Counted from the first letter of the stretch, positions 1 through 12,668 are shown. The stretch is 64,000 nt of DNA from Aphelocoma coerulescens (GCF_041296385.1 NC_091019.1:8641264-8705263), one strand, 5' to 3'. Notes: a model not told the origin generated them from the letters alone. Program-made: numbers and translations.

Positions 1-822
1 TATGTAGATCTGATATGTTGCATTTTATGCACTGGAAAAGCACAAGAAGTTTGGAGAAACACTGTGTGTGTCCTTTACTTTTGGAGGACATCAACAATAT
101 GTAAAGGTCTTGCCACTATCTATCCATTTGCTTAAGCTGAGAAACCTTTTTGCTAGACTTCGCTTAGTATGCTGTTTTCATTGATTGCACGTTATTTTCC
201 TAAAGAATAAGGCACACACTGTCCTCAGGAATAATGTATTTTTTGAATGGTGGATGATCTTTTCATATTCTAAATATTGTCTTTTCAAACAAATGACTAG
301 TATGACTAGACTGTGCATGCAGGCTGCATTTGTGAAATTTGACAAAGCTTTAGAACCTCCGTTTGTGCAAAAATGCTTTAGATCGGTCCAGATCTAATCT
401 ATGACAACTTTGCTCTATGCATGCGCCCTTAGAGAGACTGCATGAGCAAGTAGATTTTTTATATATAAAGTATTTGTTCAAAATGTGTTAATTATTCTTA
501 ACCAAATTCTGCATCTTGATTCAGACAAAAGAAATGTACATTTCAGAAATGGCACAAAGTTCAGATACATGATATACACCTCATTTCTTATGACTTTTTA
601 TTCTAAATTTGTGCCTAATGTATGAGATCTGAATTTTGGTGAATAAAAAAAGGAAAATAAGAATTCTGTTTTATTGGCAGTCCTAATGAGAGGTTCCCCA
701 AAGTTTGTCTCCACAAAGAGGGAGGCATTAGAGTATTCACAACTGTGTGCTAAGGCTTGCCTGAATGTTGAGCACAGGCTCCCACAGCCCACTGATTGAG
801 CATCCTTGGATGGATACTTGGA
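1..822. other. AT-rich intergenic, no gene seen
   Basis: No coding frame with family similarity and no clear repeat family. Confidence 0.6.
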
Positions 823-1935
823 AACAAGGCAAACCTCATGATGACTTCAGTAAAGCCTTTGAAACTGTCACTCATGGCATCCTTCTGGAGAATGTGGCAG
901 CAGGTGCACTCTTAGCTGAATTAAAGCTGCCTGGATGGCCATGCCCAGACAGTGGCGGTGAATGGTGTTTTTCCAGTTGGCAGCCTGTCAGTAGTGTGGT
1001 TCCCCAAGGCTCAGTATTGGGGTCAGTTATGTTTAATGTCTTTATCAATGATCTGAACAAGGGGATCAAGGGCATCCTCAGTGAGTTTGCAGACAACACT
1101 GAACTGGGTGGGATTGTTGATCTGTTGGAGGGCAGGAAGGCTCTGCATAGAGATATGGACAGGCTGGATCAATGGGCCAAGGCCAATAGAATGTTCAGTA
1201 CAGCAAAGTGGCAGGTCTTGTCCCTGGATCACAGCAACCCACTGCAGTTCGACAGGCTAGGAGCAGAGTGGAAAGCTGCCCTGCAGAAAAGGACGTGGAG
1301 GTGCTGGTCAACAGCAGTTGAATGAGCCAGTGTCTGCCCAGGTGGGCAAAAAAGCCAACAGCATCCTGTCTTGTGTCAGAAAGTGTGGCCAGCAGGACCA
1401 GGGAAATGATTGTCCATCTGTACTCAGCACTGATGAGGCCACACATTGAGAACTCTGTCTAGTTCAGGGCCCCTCAATTCCAGACAGACATTGAGGTGCT
1501 GGCGCATGTCCAGAGAAGGGCAGTGAAGCTGGTGAGGGATCTAGAGAGATTAAGTCATAGGAGGAGCAGGTGAAGGAGCTGTGGTTGTTTAGTTAGATGA
1601 GGAAGCTCAGAGGAGTCTTACCACTCTCCACAACTACTGAAAAGAGATTGTAGCAAGGTGGGAGTCAGTCTCTTCCACCAGGCAAATAGTGACAAGACAA
1701 GGGGACATAACCTCAGGCTGCACACAGTAAGGTTCAGGTTGGACATCAGGAAGAATTTTTTCTCTGAAAGCATTGAACAGGCTGCCCTGGGAGGTGGTGG
1801 AGTCATCATCCTTAGAAAGTGTTCAAGAAATGACTGGACATGGCACTTAGTGTTGTGATTTATTTGTCATGGTGATGTTCCGTCAAAGATTGGACCCGAT
1901 AATTTTTGAGGTCTTTTCCAACATTAATGATACAT
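823..1935 (+). mobile_element. CR1 LINE, 5'-truncated, degenerate
   Basis: A decayed reverse-transcriptase tail reads DFSKAFETVTHGILLENVAA, then VVPQGSVLG, VFINDL and FADNTELGG. The last stands where FADDT is expected, so a catalytic Asp is lost. The later part (about 1560-1935) matches the CR1 3' end pattern, with RKNFFSESIEQAALGGGG-type coding and the 'gaggtcttttccaac' end. Frameshifts and stops show it is a dead, old copy. The 3' limit is approximate. Confidence 0.85.
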
Positions 1936-3173
1936 TTCTTTCCTAACCCTTTTTGTTAAAGGATTTAGAGAAAATTGTGACAAGGCTAAAATTTTGATAG
2001 TGATGATAGATTGATGCCTTTTCCTGGTCTTAAAATCAAGAATCAAACACGGTTAGAAGGTAAAAAGGGATTTTACCTTGGTATTTATTTTAAGGATCCT
2101 TAGGTGTACTACATCCAGGTCAAATGCACCCCAATGCACACCGCAATGCCCACCCCCAAAAGATCGGGTATAACATTATAGGTCTTACTAATTACACATA
2201 GCACATCTATCAAAGATTCCCCAATGAAAGGCTTGAGTGACTCCCCTCCACAAGGAGCCTTCTCCTGGATGGTTCTATCTTAGTTTACAGAATGTGTTCT
2301 GGAGAGGACCTTGGGGTCTGGGACACAGATCCCTAGCTACAAAGCTTCTAAAATGTTTAGTCTCTCAGCTTGACAAAAAAGTCCAAGAATGTAGGCAAAA
2401 AGCACTAAGAATACAGAAGTTGTAAAAAGCTATAAAAGAAAAGGCAAAAAATCATCATGGCATCAGATGATAAGTGAGGTTTTGGTTTTTGTTAGATGTT
2501 TGTTTGGAAGTACATATCTTCAGTAGTACAAAATACACATCAGCTGTGGCTGTCCCCTTTTCCAACAACAACTTGTCATAAATTGTGTTCTGAGGAACAG
2601 TTATGCTCAATTGTGTCCTGTGGAAAGCTCAAAAGGAAAATGTTTAGACAGACTAGTAAAAATAGGTTAGTAGATAAATACCTTAATGGAAAAATTAATA
2701 AATTTCCAGAAGTTTCCTTCATAAAAAGTTCTGCAGAAGGAAAAAATCCCTGGGAAACAAAGCTTCAGGGCGAGTATTAATATGAGGAAAGTCCAGAATT
2801 TTGGTGATGTTTTATTCTTAATGTGCCATTAAGATGATCAGTCTAATCATGTGCGTAATGCACATCTGCTCTTTCCTTGCTGCAGCTTCTTCCACTGCAG
2901 ACTCCAACTAGGAGTATTGCCAGAGAGAATTTCTGGAGCCATGGGATCCATTGAAGTTACCTGCAAAGTCCTACATGGCATTGTGGGACTTAGTAAACTT
3001 TTGCATTATGTCACAGTTTGTTTGGAGGCAAATTAGCATATGTGTTAGAAGCATCATAACATTTTGGTTAACTGAAAATCATCCATGTCCATAAATTGAA
3101 AATAAACTGTCTATATACCTAGTTAGCCTGTAAATGTCACAAATTTTCATTAAAACTATTATGAACTAGATTT

Positions 3174-3212
<39 letters not shown>

Positions 3213-5634
3213 TGGGCAATAGCTATATTAATAAAACTCATTTTATACAAACAGCTAAATATGAATGCAATAAAGTTGATGGAAAATTTTAAAAATCACA
3301 TTTTCTACTAAGTTTCTATTTCTATTAAGAAAATGGACAGAGATAAAAATAGTGGTAACAGTAATAGTGCAGTAGTACTTTGAGAAGCACTTTAGTTTTT
3401 GGAATCCTTATAAAGTGCTGATGTTGCTTGCTCGGGGGAGAAGTTTGAAACAAATATAAGGACAGCATTTCATAATAATTATTTGATGTTAAGACTGATT
3501 CTAGAATTCAAATAGAATTCCACTTCTAGGCAAGCCTGTTATTTTGTTCCAGTGCATATTTTGTCTGACTAAAATGCATACAGTGACACTTTTTGAAAGC
3601 GTTTAAGTGAATTTCTAACTTCTATTCCTGTAGTGGAAAATCTAGCAGCTTTAAAAAGTCCCCAAATCTTTTCATATTCCATGCTCGCAAAACCCATGTT
3701 CTTCTGAGGTAAAATGCAAGCAACCAGCATGTGGAGGGTGAGAATGAGCAGAAGGCAGCAAAGGGCTCATATTCACTCCAGCAAGTTTTGCTCCAGAATT
3801 GCAACAGGCTGTGAAAAATAAGGGTTTGAGGATGAAACATGGGACAGCCCTTCTTTTTTTTTCTCCTTTGGCTCATTCTTCACTTATTCTCAGTGTTTTA
3901 TTACACGCTGCCTTCTGGGTGACAGTTCAGTTTCCAGGGCAATTCTGTAACAGCAGATTTTTGTACAGGCTGTTTTTTGATGTCCCTTACTGAGATGCCA
4001 AAGCAGAAAGTGCACAAATACTAGTTTGTCTGGTGCTTTTTACAAATCAGTATGCATTGATTGGATGGAGTAGCATGAGACAGCATGGGGTACCTCTGTG
4101 TGTGCCGTTTCTGTCCTTCAGTCACTTCCCCAAGCATCACAGTGTTTTCTCCTTATGTCCCTTCCTACACATACGCATACATCCTAAATACCCTACACAG
4201 TTGTATAATTTTTAAATTTCTATAATGGATTCATTTTGACAATTTTTATCTGATATTGCCATTGCAAACACATTTACTAGAAATTTGGATTGTCATAACC
4301 TTGGCGTAACCATAATAGCACAATGTTGGCACAACAGCACAAAGTTCTAATGGCACAACAAGGAATGGTAGGGAAGTCACAATTCCATGGTATACAGAAA
4401 CTTTTAAAATCCAGGACTGGGATGTAGTCTTGAAATGTTAATGGTGTAGTCCTTCTTCACTGCACTGGAAATGACCTTGTGTTAGTCCTTTTGGCTCATT
4501 CTAAATTCTTGCTACAACCTCTGTATTGCTAGTTGTTCTCTATAGTTTGCATTCTTATTGACATGAGCTACTTGTTAGGATGCAAAAGGGTGAGAAATTA
4601 GGATTAAACGCAATGGAGTCTAAAGTTAGTGACATTTTAACCACTGAGAACATGATGATTTTTTTGTTAATAATAAAAAATAAAAATCAGATCATATTTT
4701 CATTTCATGTTTTATTTAAATGACTTGGAGTTTTGTATTGAAAAATCTTCCAAACTGATGGCTCTAATTTTTACCTAGAGTAGTATCACTGGAATTTCAG
4801 TTCTTTGAAACAGTCTCATGTAAAATCTAACTGAGTAAGATAGTTCAGTCATTTTTTACTCTGATAGTCCTGGCTAACTTGCAATATCATGATCATAAGA
4901 GATTTCTTAAAATGTGTATATATTTGAAATTTGTGTAATATTTAAATACAACTTGATTTCTAAGTAAGGAGTAAGAGTAAAATTTCAGCTATTTTTTCTA
5001 CTCATAAATCCACACTTAGTAAGTAATATTTAAAACAAGTTTACAGTATCAGAGAGCGTGTCAAAGAAATTTACTTTTATGTGCAAAATTTATAAGTTCC
5101 TCCAGCATGGCAGCTTTCAGTTTCTTTTGTGTTTTACGATTGCTATTACAAGCAGCTATGTACCCCAGAAGTAAAAGAATTTACTGAGGAATAAGTTGTA
5201 GATCTGATTAACTATCGTAAGACACTTTTGGCATAAATTTGTCTTTGGGATGCTGTTTACTTTATCACAGTTTACATATATAAATGCAACTACTTGCTGT
5301 ATCATGCACATTTGATTATTACATTTTTTTCAGTAATAAACTTGGATATCTTTGAAAAAGGCTGTGAGCTTTATTTTTCCAAATGTTCAAAGATACTTAT
5401 AAGCAATTTATACTTGAAAAGTGAGTGTTCATGAGCATTTTAACCATAGTCTTGTAAGAAAGTAATTTCAGGGTCATACTTGGCTCAGGCATTTTTAACA
5501 ATTAAATATTTGATTATTTTGGTCTCAAGGCACAGCTAGACTGAGTTTTCAAATTTTCAGTCATTTATGTTGTACTGCTTTCACTAGAGACTAACAATTT
5601 CTTAAATTTAAGCTCTCCTAGGATTTATCTGTTC
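1936..5634. other. AT-rich intergenic with a TA microsatellite
   Basis: Only short random frames. The one clear structure is the TA tract at 3176-3211. Confidence 0.6.
3176..3211. repeat. (TA)n microsatellite
   Basis: 36 bases of uninterrupted TA dinucleotide. Confidence 0.95.
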
Positions 5635-5640
5635 CTAGTT
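5635..5640. repeat. ERV-A target site duplication, left
   Basis: CTAGTT, repeated at 10586-10591. Confidence 0.92.
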
Positions 5641-6014
5641 TATTACCGCAGGCCTGGTTCCTAGGGTATATCACCGTGTCCCGCAGCCATAGGGAGGAGG
5701 AGGAGAGAAGATCCAGCAGGCAGGAATTGTGCAGCAAGATTGATTGATTTAATTATTTTACAAACTCTTTTATAGACTTTTTTCTTCATAGTCTAATTGG
5801 ACAAAGGATCAGCCACCCCTTGGGGGTGATTGGCTAAAATCCTAAAACATCCATTGTCAAAATATTTTTCTACTATACCATAAACAAGATTTTTCAAGGT
5901 TGCAGGTGTTTGGTTGTTTACATTCCCTGCTACCTCTTCTGTGAGAGAGAAAAGTCTCTCACGGACTTAGAACATAGCAAGAAAATCCTTGCTAGCAGCA
6001 ATTTTGTATCTACA
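5641..6014 (-). repeat. ERV-A 3' LTR
   Basis: On the minus strand it starts TGTAGATAC and ends GTAATA, so the ends are TG...TA rather than TG...CA. TATAAAA lies at 5768-5774 and an ATTAAA poly(A) signal at 5747-5752. A CCAAT motif lies near 5828. Confidence 0.9.
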
Positions 6015-6028
6015 ATTCCCCCTTTTTT
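6015..6028 (-). other. ERV-A polypurine tract
   Basis: Minus strand AAAAAAGGGGGAAT directly abuts the TG of the 3' LTR, which fixes that LTR edge. Confidence 0.85.
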
Positions 6029-6144
6029 GTTTTATAAGATACCAACTCTATTATTAATCCTAAATAGAAATCTACATCAGTTATTAATTTTAAATATGTC
6101 CTTAAGGTTTTAACTATCTGACTCCATAACAAGAAATTTAAAGT

Positions 6145-6546
6145 TCAGTCTCTGCTGGTGGAAGGACCATCCCAGTCTCTGCTTGTAGAAGGACCATCAT
6201 CAGAAGAGTCATTAGGCTGATGATCTACATTCTGGTCGCCATTTGGATGGTTGGCGTTCTGGTCATCATTTGGAGGTTGCCTGTTCTTCCTCTGGTGCCA
6301 TAGGTCAGGGCGAACACATTTTGCAGGTAGCCACCGTACCCCAGTATCTGTGGAAACACAAGCATACCCACGACCCCAAATGATAAGCTCATGAGGGCCT
6401 TCCCACTGGTTAGTGAGTAAATTCCGCATCCAGACTTTTGCCTGGGGCAGTTGTGTCTCGCCTGCAGCCTGCAATGAGAGAAAATGATTCAGAATAACAG
6501 GATTATTTGAATTTTGTGGTACTGTAAGATGATTAATTGTATGCAA
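6145..6546 (-). pseudogene. pol: ERV-A integrase C-terminal fragment
   Basis: Frame of 133 codons. Residues about 38-80 (WMRNLLTNQWEGPHELIIWG, then GYACVSTDTGVRWLP) are the integrase DNA-binding domain; the zinc and DDE core domains are missing. The tail is hydrophilic (Asn, Asp, Gln), with a short repeat DGPSTSRDW/DGPSTSRD encoded by a 24-27-base tandem. It ends shortly before the polypurine tract, leaving no room for env. Confidence 0.8.
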
Positions 6547-6725
6547 AGCTTTTTCTAGTCGGCTTCAGTAACCAAATTCAAAGGCTCCTGTGAGAATCAT
6601 TGAAAAGCCATGATAACAGCTCTTAATTCAACTAAATAAGCAGAGTCTGACTCGGATTGGTGTGTTAGTCAACCACCGCAAAGGCAGTGTAGGATACTGT
6701 GTGCCCTTACGCACAGTGACCCCTG
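6547..6725 (-). pseudogene. pol: ERV-A RT start and RNase H scraps
   Basis: About 60 bases code the RT N-terminal pattern (LPLRWLTNTPI). They are fused near 6650 to an RNase H piece reading VELRAVIMAFQ and EPLNLVTEAD, with stops. Everything between (RT palm with YMDD, thumb, connection) is absent. These are deletion junctions, not a gene. Confidence 0.7.
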
Positions 6726-7505
6726 CTAAAAATTTGTCCCAATCCGTACGCCCCAAGCTGCCAACACGTCCCGTCCCCAAAGGTTAAAGGAAGTGGTAGC
6801 AACATAAGGCCTAATCATAGCTGTGTGCCCCTCTGAATCCTTCACCACCACAAGCCGTTCACTTAAATAGCTCTGTGTGGTTCCTCCTACTCCTGCGATG
6901 GCCGATCCCACCGGGGCTAAAGGCCATGAGGGAGGCCATGCAGAGAAGGAGATGATAGTTACATCAGCACTCGTATCAATCAAACCTTGAAGCTGAATCC
7001 GGAGTGGTTGGGCGTTCGGCAGGACCAGGGTACATGTCATCTGTGGCCTTTGGTCAGAGATGTCTGCAGTCCAGAAGGCCTGTGGAAGTCCCGTAGATCC
7101 ACTGCCGTTATCTTTGTGAGTTTGTTGTTCTATCCTGCGGACACAAGACTTAAAAGGCACTAATTTAGCAAGGCAGGTCTTTTCAGGAATAGTTACAGGG
7201 GGTTTTTGTGTGGAGACCATAGCACAAATCTGACCTTTAAAGTCAGCATCAATAACTCCTGAGTGCACTAAGATTCCTTGATGGGCAACATCAGGTTTTC
7301 CCACCAGCATTGCACTGGATCCCTGGGCTAAGGGCCCATATGCGTCCAAGGGAACCTTATAAATACCGCTAGAGTCTAAGACGACTGCGGCTGCGGTCTG
7401 GACATCAAACCCATCTGATCCCTGGGTGCCGTCTCTAGGGTGGCTAGGTAGGCCTGTGCCTGTACCTGTGCCACTCTCTGGGGGAGAGACTGCATCGGAG
7501 AGCAA
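6726..7505 (-). pseudogene. pro: ERV-A dUTPase-protease (pro) frame
   Basis: An open frame of 259 codons that overlaps the gag end in another frame, as in betaretrovirus-like pro genes made by frameshifting. Residues about 28-128 are dUTPase-like, with GSDGFDV (motif 1 position) and HSGVIDADFKG (motif 3). After about residue 150 comes a retropepsin. Its catalytic triplet reads DTS (LIDTSADVT) instead of DTG, and the GRDVLAAWG block follows. The frame ends at a TAG (6726-6728) where RT would begin. The frame has no stop, but the Ser in the active site suggests weak or no protease activity. ERV-B has the same change. Confidence 0.82.
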
Positions 7506-10084
7506 TTCCCCCTCCTTGCACCCTGGCAGAAGTTTCCCGACAATGGCTGACCATCGGCATGAGTCTGGGATCTACAATAGTCCGAGCAATGCCCTGGCCT
7601 GCCACACCTCTTGCACTGGGGGATCACTGTGTTCTCTTTTTGGCTCGGCTTAGGCCGCTTCCGTTTTTTCACCTGTTTTGGTTGCTTTGGTTCACAACCA
7701 GAAGATGCGTGAACAGGCTGCAGGAACGCAGCCATAGCAGACCTTTTCTGGCTCCCAGATCCCACCTTAGCACAGGCTTCGACCATGTCTGTTACCTCAG
7801 GATCCCCTGGTAAGGCATCTATGATTTTTCTGCACTCTTCATTTGCGTTATCTCTCACTAACTGCCTTAACAACATCTGTCTTAACCCGTCATCCTCAAC
7901 CTGCTTCTTGAGAGAAGCAGCGACTTTCTCTACAAAGGAGAGGAATGACTGATTTGCCTTGAACTATTTCAGTATATCGCTTTCTGGGCACCGATAACTC
8001 TATTGTTTTCAACAGGGCAGCCATGCCGACCTGTTGAGCTTGCTGCAGGGCGCTAGAGGACAAGGTGCCCTGTAGACTGGGATCAGAGAAGGGACCAGTC
8101 CCCATCAAAGCATCCATTCCTGCTGTCTGTCTAGGATCAGGAGCAGGGAGCTGCATATTTGCTAATGCAGCCTTGTTGGCCAGCTTTCTCCAGGTTTTCT
8201 CAAAAACTGTAAATTGTACCGGTTGAAATAGAATTTGACCTAAGTGTCTGATATCAAATGGAGCAAGTAAATCTGTATTTATCACCCTTATTATCTGCAT
8301 AACCTCAGCAGAACCTAGCCCATATTGTGCCACCTTGGATTGGAGGTCCTGGGCAACTTTCCAAGCAATTACCTCATGCTTGTCACACTGGCCAGAATCT
8401 GGGAGAGCCTTATACACTGGGAAAGCTTGGATCTCCCCTTTTGGGGAGTCACTACCATTGTGAACTTCTGGCACAGCCTGCGGATGTAGTGTAACAGCTC
8501 CCCGGTTACCGGCAGAATCCTCAGATCTATTTGGCATTCCAAGGGTTTCTAATAAGCTCCAGTCACCCTCCTCCAATGCTTGCATCTTAACTGACTCTAA
8601 GAAGCGATTGTAGTGGGTTGGACGCACTCTTACCATGGAGTCCTTAAAGGTGCAGGGGCGAGACCGGCGCAGCCTTTTCCTTCGTCGCGCGGCTACAGCT
8701 GCCTGACGACCTGGGGCCAGAACCTCATCTGCCTCACTTCCTGTCGAGGAATCATCAGGCAAGGGCAACTCTGAGGTGCTGGGAGTGAACAGAAATGGAC
8801 GGGGAGGGGCACTTTGGCTAAGTTTGCTAGAGGCAGAACAGACAGTAGAGAGTGCAGTTGGCTGTGCTGCAGTTTGGACAGCAGCCTCTTTGCGGGATGC
8901 CGTCTCGGCCGGTCCCGATAGAGCCGGTGCTTAAGCTGCAGCCGCCATCTCTGGGGCTATGGCCGTGCTCGGCGCCGCGCTTGTCTCTTGCACTGCGGCT
9001 GCGTTCAGTGCGGTTGCCGCTTCTGCTGCTGTTTCTCGCTCCCCGGCCGTGCTCGGTGCTGTCGCTGGCCTGCGCTCTGCAGCAGTGCCCGGTGCCGCCG
9101 CCCCTGGCCACGTCTCTGCAGCTGCCGCCGCTTCCGGGTTTTCCCGTGGCAGCACTGCTTCCGGGTTCGCCGCTGGCCACGCCATTTTCTGGCTCAGAGC
9201 GGCGTCTCCTGTGGCTGGTGCAGGCTTGGCGCACCTTGCACGGCCGGGTTGCTCGGGCATGCGCTGCTCTAGCAAGCTGAACAGGTCCTCCATCCTTCGG
9301 GATAGGTTCGGTAACTCTGTCAGCAAAGGCAGATGCTGTATTAAAAGGTCAATGGCTTGGTTCTGCGACTGCGCATAACATTCCAGCGCTAAGGAGGGCA
9401 GCGGACCACACCCAGGGAGTCTAGGTGCAGGCATGCCCGGCGCTACGCCGTCTAAAAAGTTAGATCCAGGTGCATACGCAACCGAGCTAGGAGCCGCTCT
9501 GGGGGTCCAAGTTGCTAAGCCGCTGATTTGCAGCCCTGGATAAGCCGTGGCCGCCGCCGATCTGAACGGCAAGGCAGGCTGTGCGCCCTCTCGCTGCCCC
9601 GAGCCCCCTGCCTCTGCCGGCGCGGAGTCCCTGGGGGCCGTGGAGTCCTGCAATTGTGCAGGGTAAGGCAGCGCAGGCTCTGCCTGTGGAGCCGGGGGGT
9701 TTTTCCGAATCCACCATCATTTGCCCCGGAAGCCCAGTCAACGGGGCCCCCCTCAGACATTCCTCCGTCACTCATCACTGAAATAGGCGAGCCAGCCCTG
9801 CTGTCACAGTCAATGTCTGTCAGCAGGATAAATAACGAACGTCAGGTTTCGTATAATTCTAATGCTGCTGGCTCCCCAGTCGGGAGCTCGTGTCGGACAG
9901 CACAGCTGAGTTCCTGCTATAAGGCAAAGTCCAGGGCAGTATCTCTGTCCATGGAAATCCCTTTTAAAGTAGCCCAGTCTAATAATTCCCAAACTGAGTT
10001 TTCAGGAATGGAGGTGTGCAATATGCTAAACACACCTTTCCAGACCAGTACCACAGCGTTGGTTTGTGAGCCGCTGTTCGCCAT
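7376..10084 (-). pseudogene. gag: ERV-A gag (MA-CA-NC), disrupted
   Basis: Starts at the ATG at 10084 (MANSGSQTNAVVLVWKG). It is broken by TAG at codon 56 (9917-9919), TGA at 9842-9844, a frame change between about 9845 and 9653, TAA at 8931-8933 and a frame change near 7960. The middle (8931-9653) is Ala/Pro-rich and GC-rich. The piece 8768-7896 carries the N-terminal capsid part with the FPVYKALPDSG segment. The homology region around IVQGK is split by the frame change. The last piece (7876-7376) has one CCHC knuckle, CKRCGRPGHCSDYC, of nucleocapsid type. At least the two early stops recur at the same sites in ERV-B. Gag would build the particle, but this copy cannot make it whole. Confidence 0.85.
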
Positions 10085-10191
10085 TTCTCAGTCCTGTCGG
10101 ACTTCCCAGTCCCGGGGGTAAAGGGGAACAGCGTACCTCTAGAGGAATTTGGCTTGGCTTGCAGCGTGCAGGACACGTCAGAGAGTGCAGA

Positions 10192-10209
10192 TCACGTCGG
10201 GCAGCACCA
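10192..10209 (-). other. ERV-A primer-binding site
   Basis: Minus strand TGGTGCTGCCCGACGTGA, two bases inside the 5' LTR. Both ends resemble the tRNA-Trp site of avian leukosis-type viruses but the centre differs, so the tRNA is uncertain. Confidence 0.7.
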
Positions 10210-10211
10210 AA

Positions 10212-10585
10212 TATTACTGCAGGCCTGGGCCCTAGGGTATATCATCGTGTCCCACAGCCATAGGGAGGAGGAGGAGAGAAGATCCAGCAGGCAGGAATTG
10301 TGCAGCAAGATTGATTGATTTAATTATTTTACAAACTCTTTTATAGACTTTTTTCTTCATAGTCTAATTGGACAAAGGATCAGCCACCCCTTGGGGGTGA
10401 TTGGCTAAAATCCTAAAACATCCATTGTCAAAATATTTTTCTACTATACCATAAACAAGATTTTTCAAGGTTGCAGGTGTTTGGTTGTTTACATTCCCTG
10501 CTACCTCTTCTGTGAGAGAGAAAAGTCTCTCACGGACTTAGAACATAGCAAGAAAATCCTTGCTAGCAGCAATTTTGTATCTACA
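10212..10585 (-). repeat. ERV-A 5' LTR
   Basis: Same length as the 3' LTR. It would drive transcription leftward through gag. It is followed by two bases and the PBS. Confidence 0.9.
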
Positions 10586-10591
10586 CTAGTT
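10586..10591. repeat. ERV-A target site duplication, right
   Basis: CTAGTT, matching 5635-5640. Confidence 0.92.
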
Positions 10592-12598
10592 TCATAATCT
10601 CAGTTTTTCAACCAAATTGGACAGGCTGGATCTGCCACTGGAAGGATCAATGGCTCAGGATGTAGAGGAAATGAGAAGATAACTAAACAACACTTACATG
10701 AATATTTAAACAGAATGGGGATTTCTCTGAGTTCCAGTTTTGCTAGGACTTATCCTTAAATCTTGCTAGAAGGCTGAATAATGAACTACTGATTTTAGCC
10801 ATACGTTGTCACATATGACCCACGTGTTGGTATTAGTATAACCCTGTGCCTGGCTCCAATACAAATACAGAAAATACTTGTGTTCAATGAGCAGCTTTAG
10901 TTGTAACAAAACTAGCTTGGAAATAGTTGAAGAAAAAATTCTTCAGGATATTTCTTCAACAGCATTTGGAGAGAATGCAATTCTAGCCAACCTAACTCAC
11001 TTTTTTTGGACATTAAATGGATTAATTAAGATTCTCTTTTGTGGTAAATGATTTGAAAAGATATTAAGTCTGTAGTGAATCCAATGTTTCCAAACTTGTG
11101 AAATGCATGCGGAGCATAATGATACTGCTTTAAGTTCCTTAAGAAATATTTAGAGGAGACTTGATTGTCTTCAGAGTTACAGATCTCTGAATCAGATATC
11201 CTCCAACTATGAGTAGAGAGGGTTGTATGATCCTCCATCTGACTATGTAGCTTTATATTGGTGTTTTGAACCACTTTCACTCAGGAATTATTTTACATCC
11301 TTATGCATGATAGACTTAATACAACCTAATCAGTAAGGTGTGTGGCCATGAGATACAAATGGTACGGATGTATTTACTGAGTTTCCATCTTTGCCTTGCT
11401 AGCAATCCCAACTATGGAAGCAGGAAGGGAAAGCATGCCACATGAGAAAGCAAGCAGCTAGCCAGACTCAGCTTTAAGATTTTATGAGATTATAAAAGCA
11501 GTGTAAAAGGGATTAACACAAATATTGACTTAGTTTCTTGACAAACTGTTCCATGCAAGCAAGGCAGTGTCATTTACAGACTGCTATTTCAGTTCTCTGA
11601 TTAAAATCCTGGGACCACTTCCAGGGATAGGACATGAACACACACAGGGGAAATAAGTTCAAGGACCAGGCTGACATACATCTACGTCATAAAGATGGTC
11701 ACTGATAAAGCAAAAGCAACAGCTGGGCTCTTCAAAGAAATACAAGATGAATGTATCAGCTGGGTCCATGAGTCATCTTTGATGTTTTTATTCCTTTTGT
11801 TTCATTCAATTGTGCATTTTGTTTAAAAACAAATATATTTATCGAAAAACTATATCCAGAAGTTTATCAAGGTGAGAGGTGATCTGTTGACTTTGATTTA
11901 CAACCAGCACATTTTAGAAGAAACGAAAGAGAGCACTGAGTGGTCTCTGCTTCCAAGACATTGTACCAGACAGATTATTTTGCCTAATAATGTGTCTTTT
12001 TTTCAAAATTCAGCATGAGTTATCAATTAGGAGGCATAATCATCATTAAATGTTGGTTTATTTTCTTTGTTGCATAAAAGTGGATCTTTTTGAGCTGAAA
12101 ACTAACACAGATAAAGAACTACCCTGAATTCAAAGTAAAGTAAATTTGTTACTCTCTCCTATAGCTTTTACAATGAGAAGTTATAAAGAAAACTTGAATT
12201 CCACAGAGGAAGCAAACACAGTTATCTTGGTGACTGAAAGTCCTGTCTGGTCTATTCAAGGTTCCTGTGAGGAGACTTTTTCAGATACCTGGGTATGGGC
12301 TCAACCTGACCTCTCTTCTCTCCCTCCATCAGAGGGCAGCTCACTGTCTCATCTTTGTGAGATATCTCACAAACTTCTCTGAAGTCTTAATTTATCTCAA
12401 GTTCACCTTTGAACATTTCCCTTCAATGATGAGTTACTGAACAGAGCATGTGATGCAGATGTATTGCAGCTGCATCTGAGTGGGAGCTTCCACAACAAAA
12501 TTCATGAAACATTTCTTCCAAAATAGCAGTGCTTCCAAAACCTCGTTGTCCGATCATTTCCCAGGTCTGCCAAGAAATTAATAAATAAAAATCTGGTC
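10592..12598. other. intergenic between ERV-A and SLC5A12
   Basis: AT-rich, no coding frame with recognisable similarity; it includes the region just 3' of SLC5A12. Confidence 0.6.
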
Positions 12599-12668
12599 TT
12601 TATTACTATAGTGAGCAATTGTTCCCTCTTGGTCACCTGCAAGCTGATAAATGCAGTAAAAAAAGTTC

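Larger units (their letters stand above)
5641..10585 (-). mobile_element. ERV-A: non-autonomous, pol- and env-deleted provirus
   Basis: A complete LTR-gag-pro-LTR insertion read on the minus strand. The 374-bp LTRs lie at 5641-6014 and 10212-10585, flanked by a perfect 6-bp duplication CTAGTT (5635-5640, 10586-10591). The PBS (10192-10209) and polypurine tract (6015-6028) are in place. The inside holds a damaged gag, a dUTPase-protease frame, tiny RT and RNase H scraps and the integrase C-terminal domain; there is no env. The dUTPase in the pro frame and the 6-bp duplication fit the alpha/betaretrovirus-like (ERVK) group. The two LTRs differ by about five substitutions by eye, so the insertion is young. 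ERV-B is a near twin. Confidence 0.93.

Noticed and set aside
8852..9548. Plus-strand frames of 94-142 codons opposite ERV-A gag (and the same in ERV-B)
   Set aside because: Mirror frames of a GC-rich Ala-coding stretch; they are the antisense of gag.
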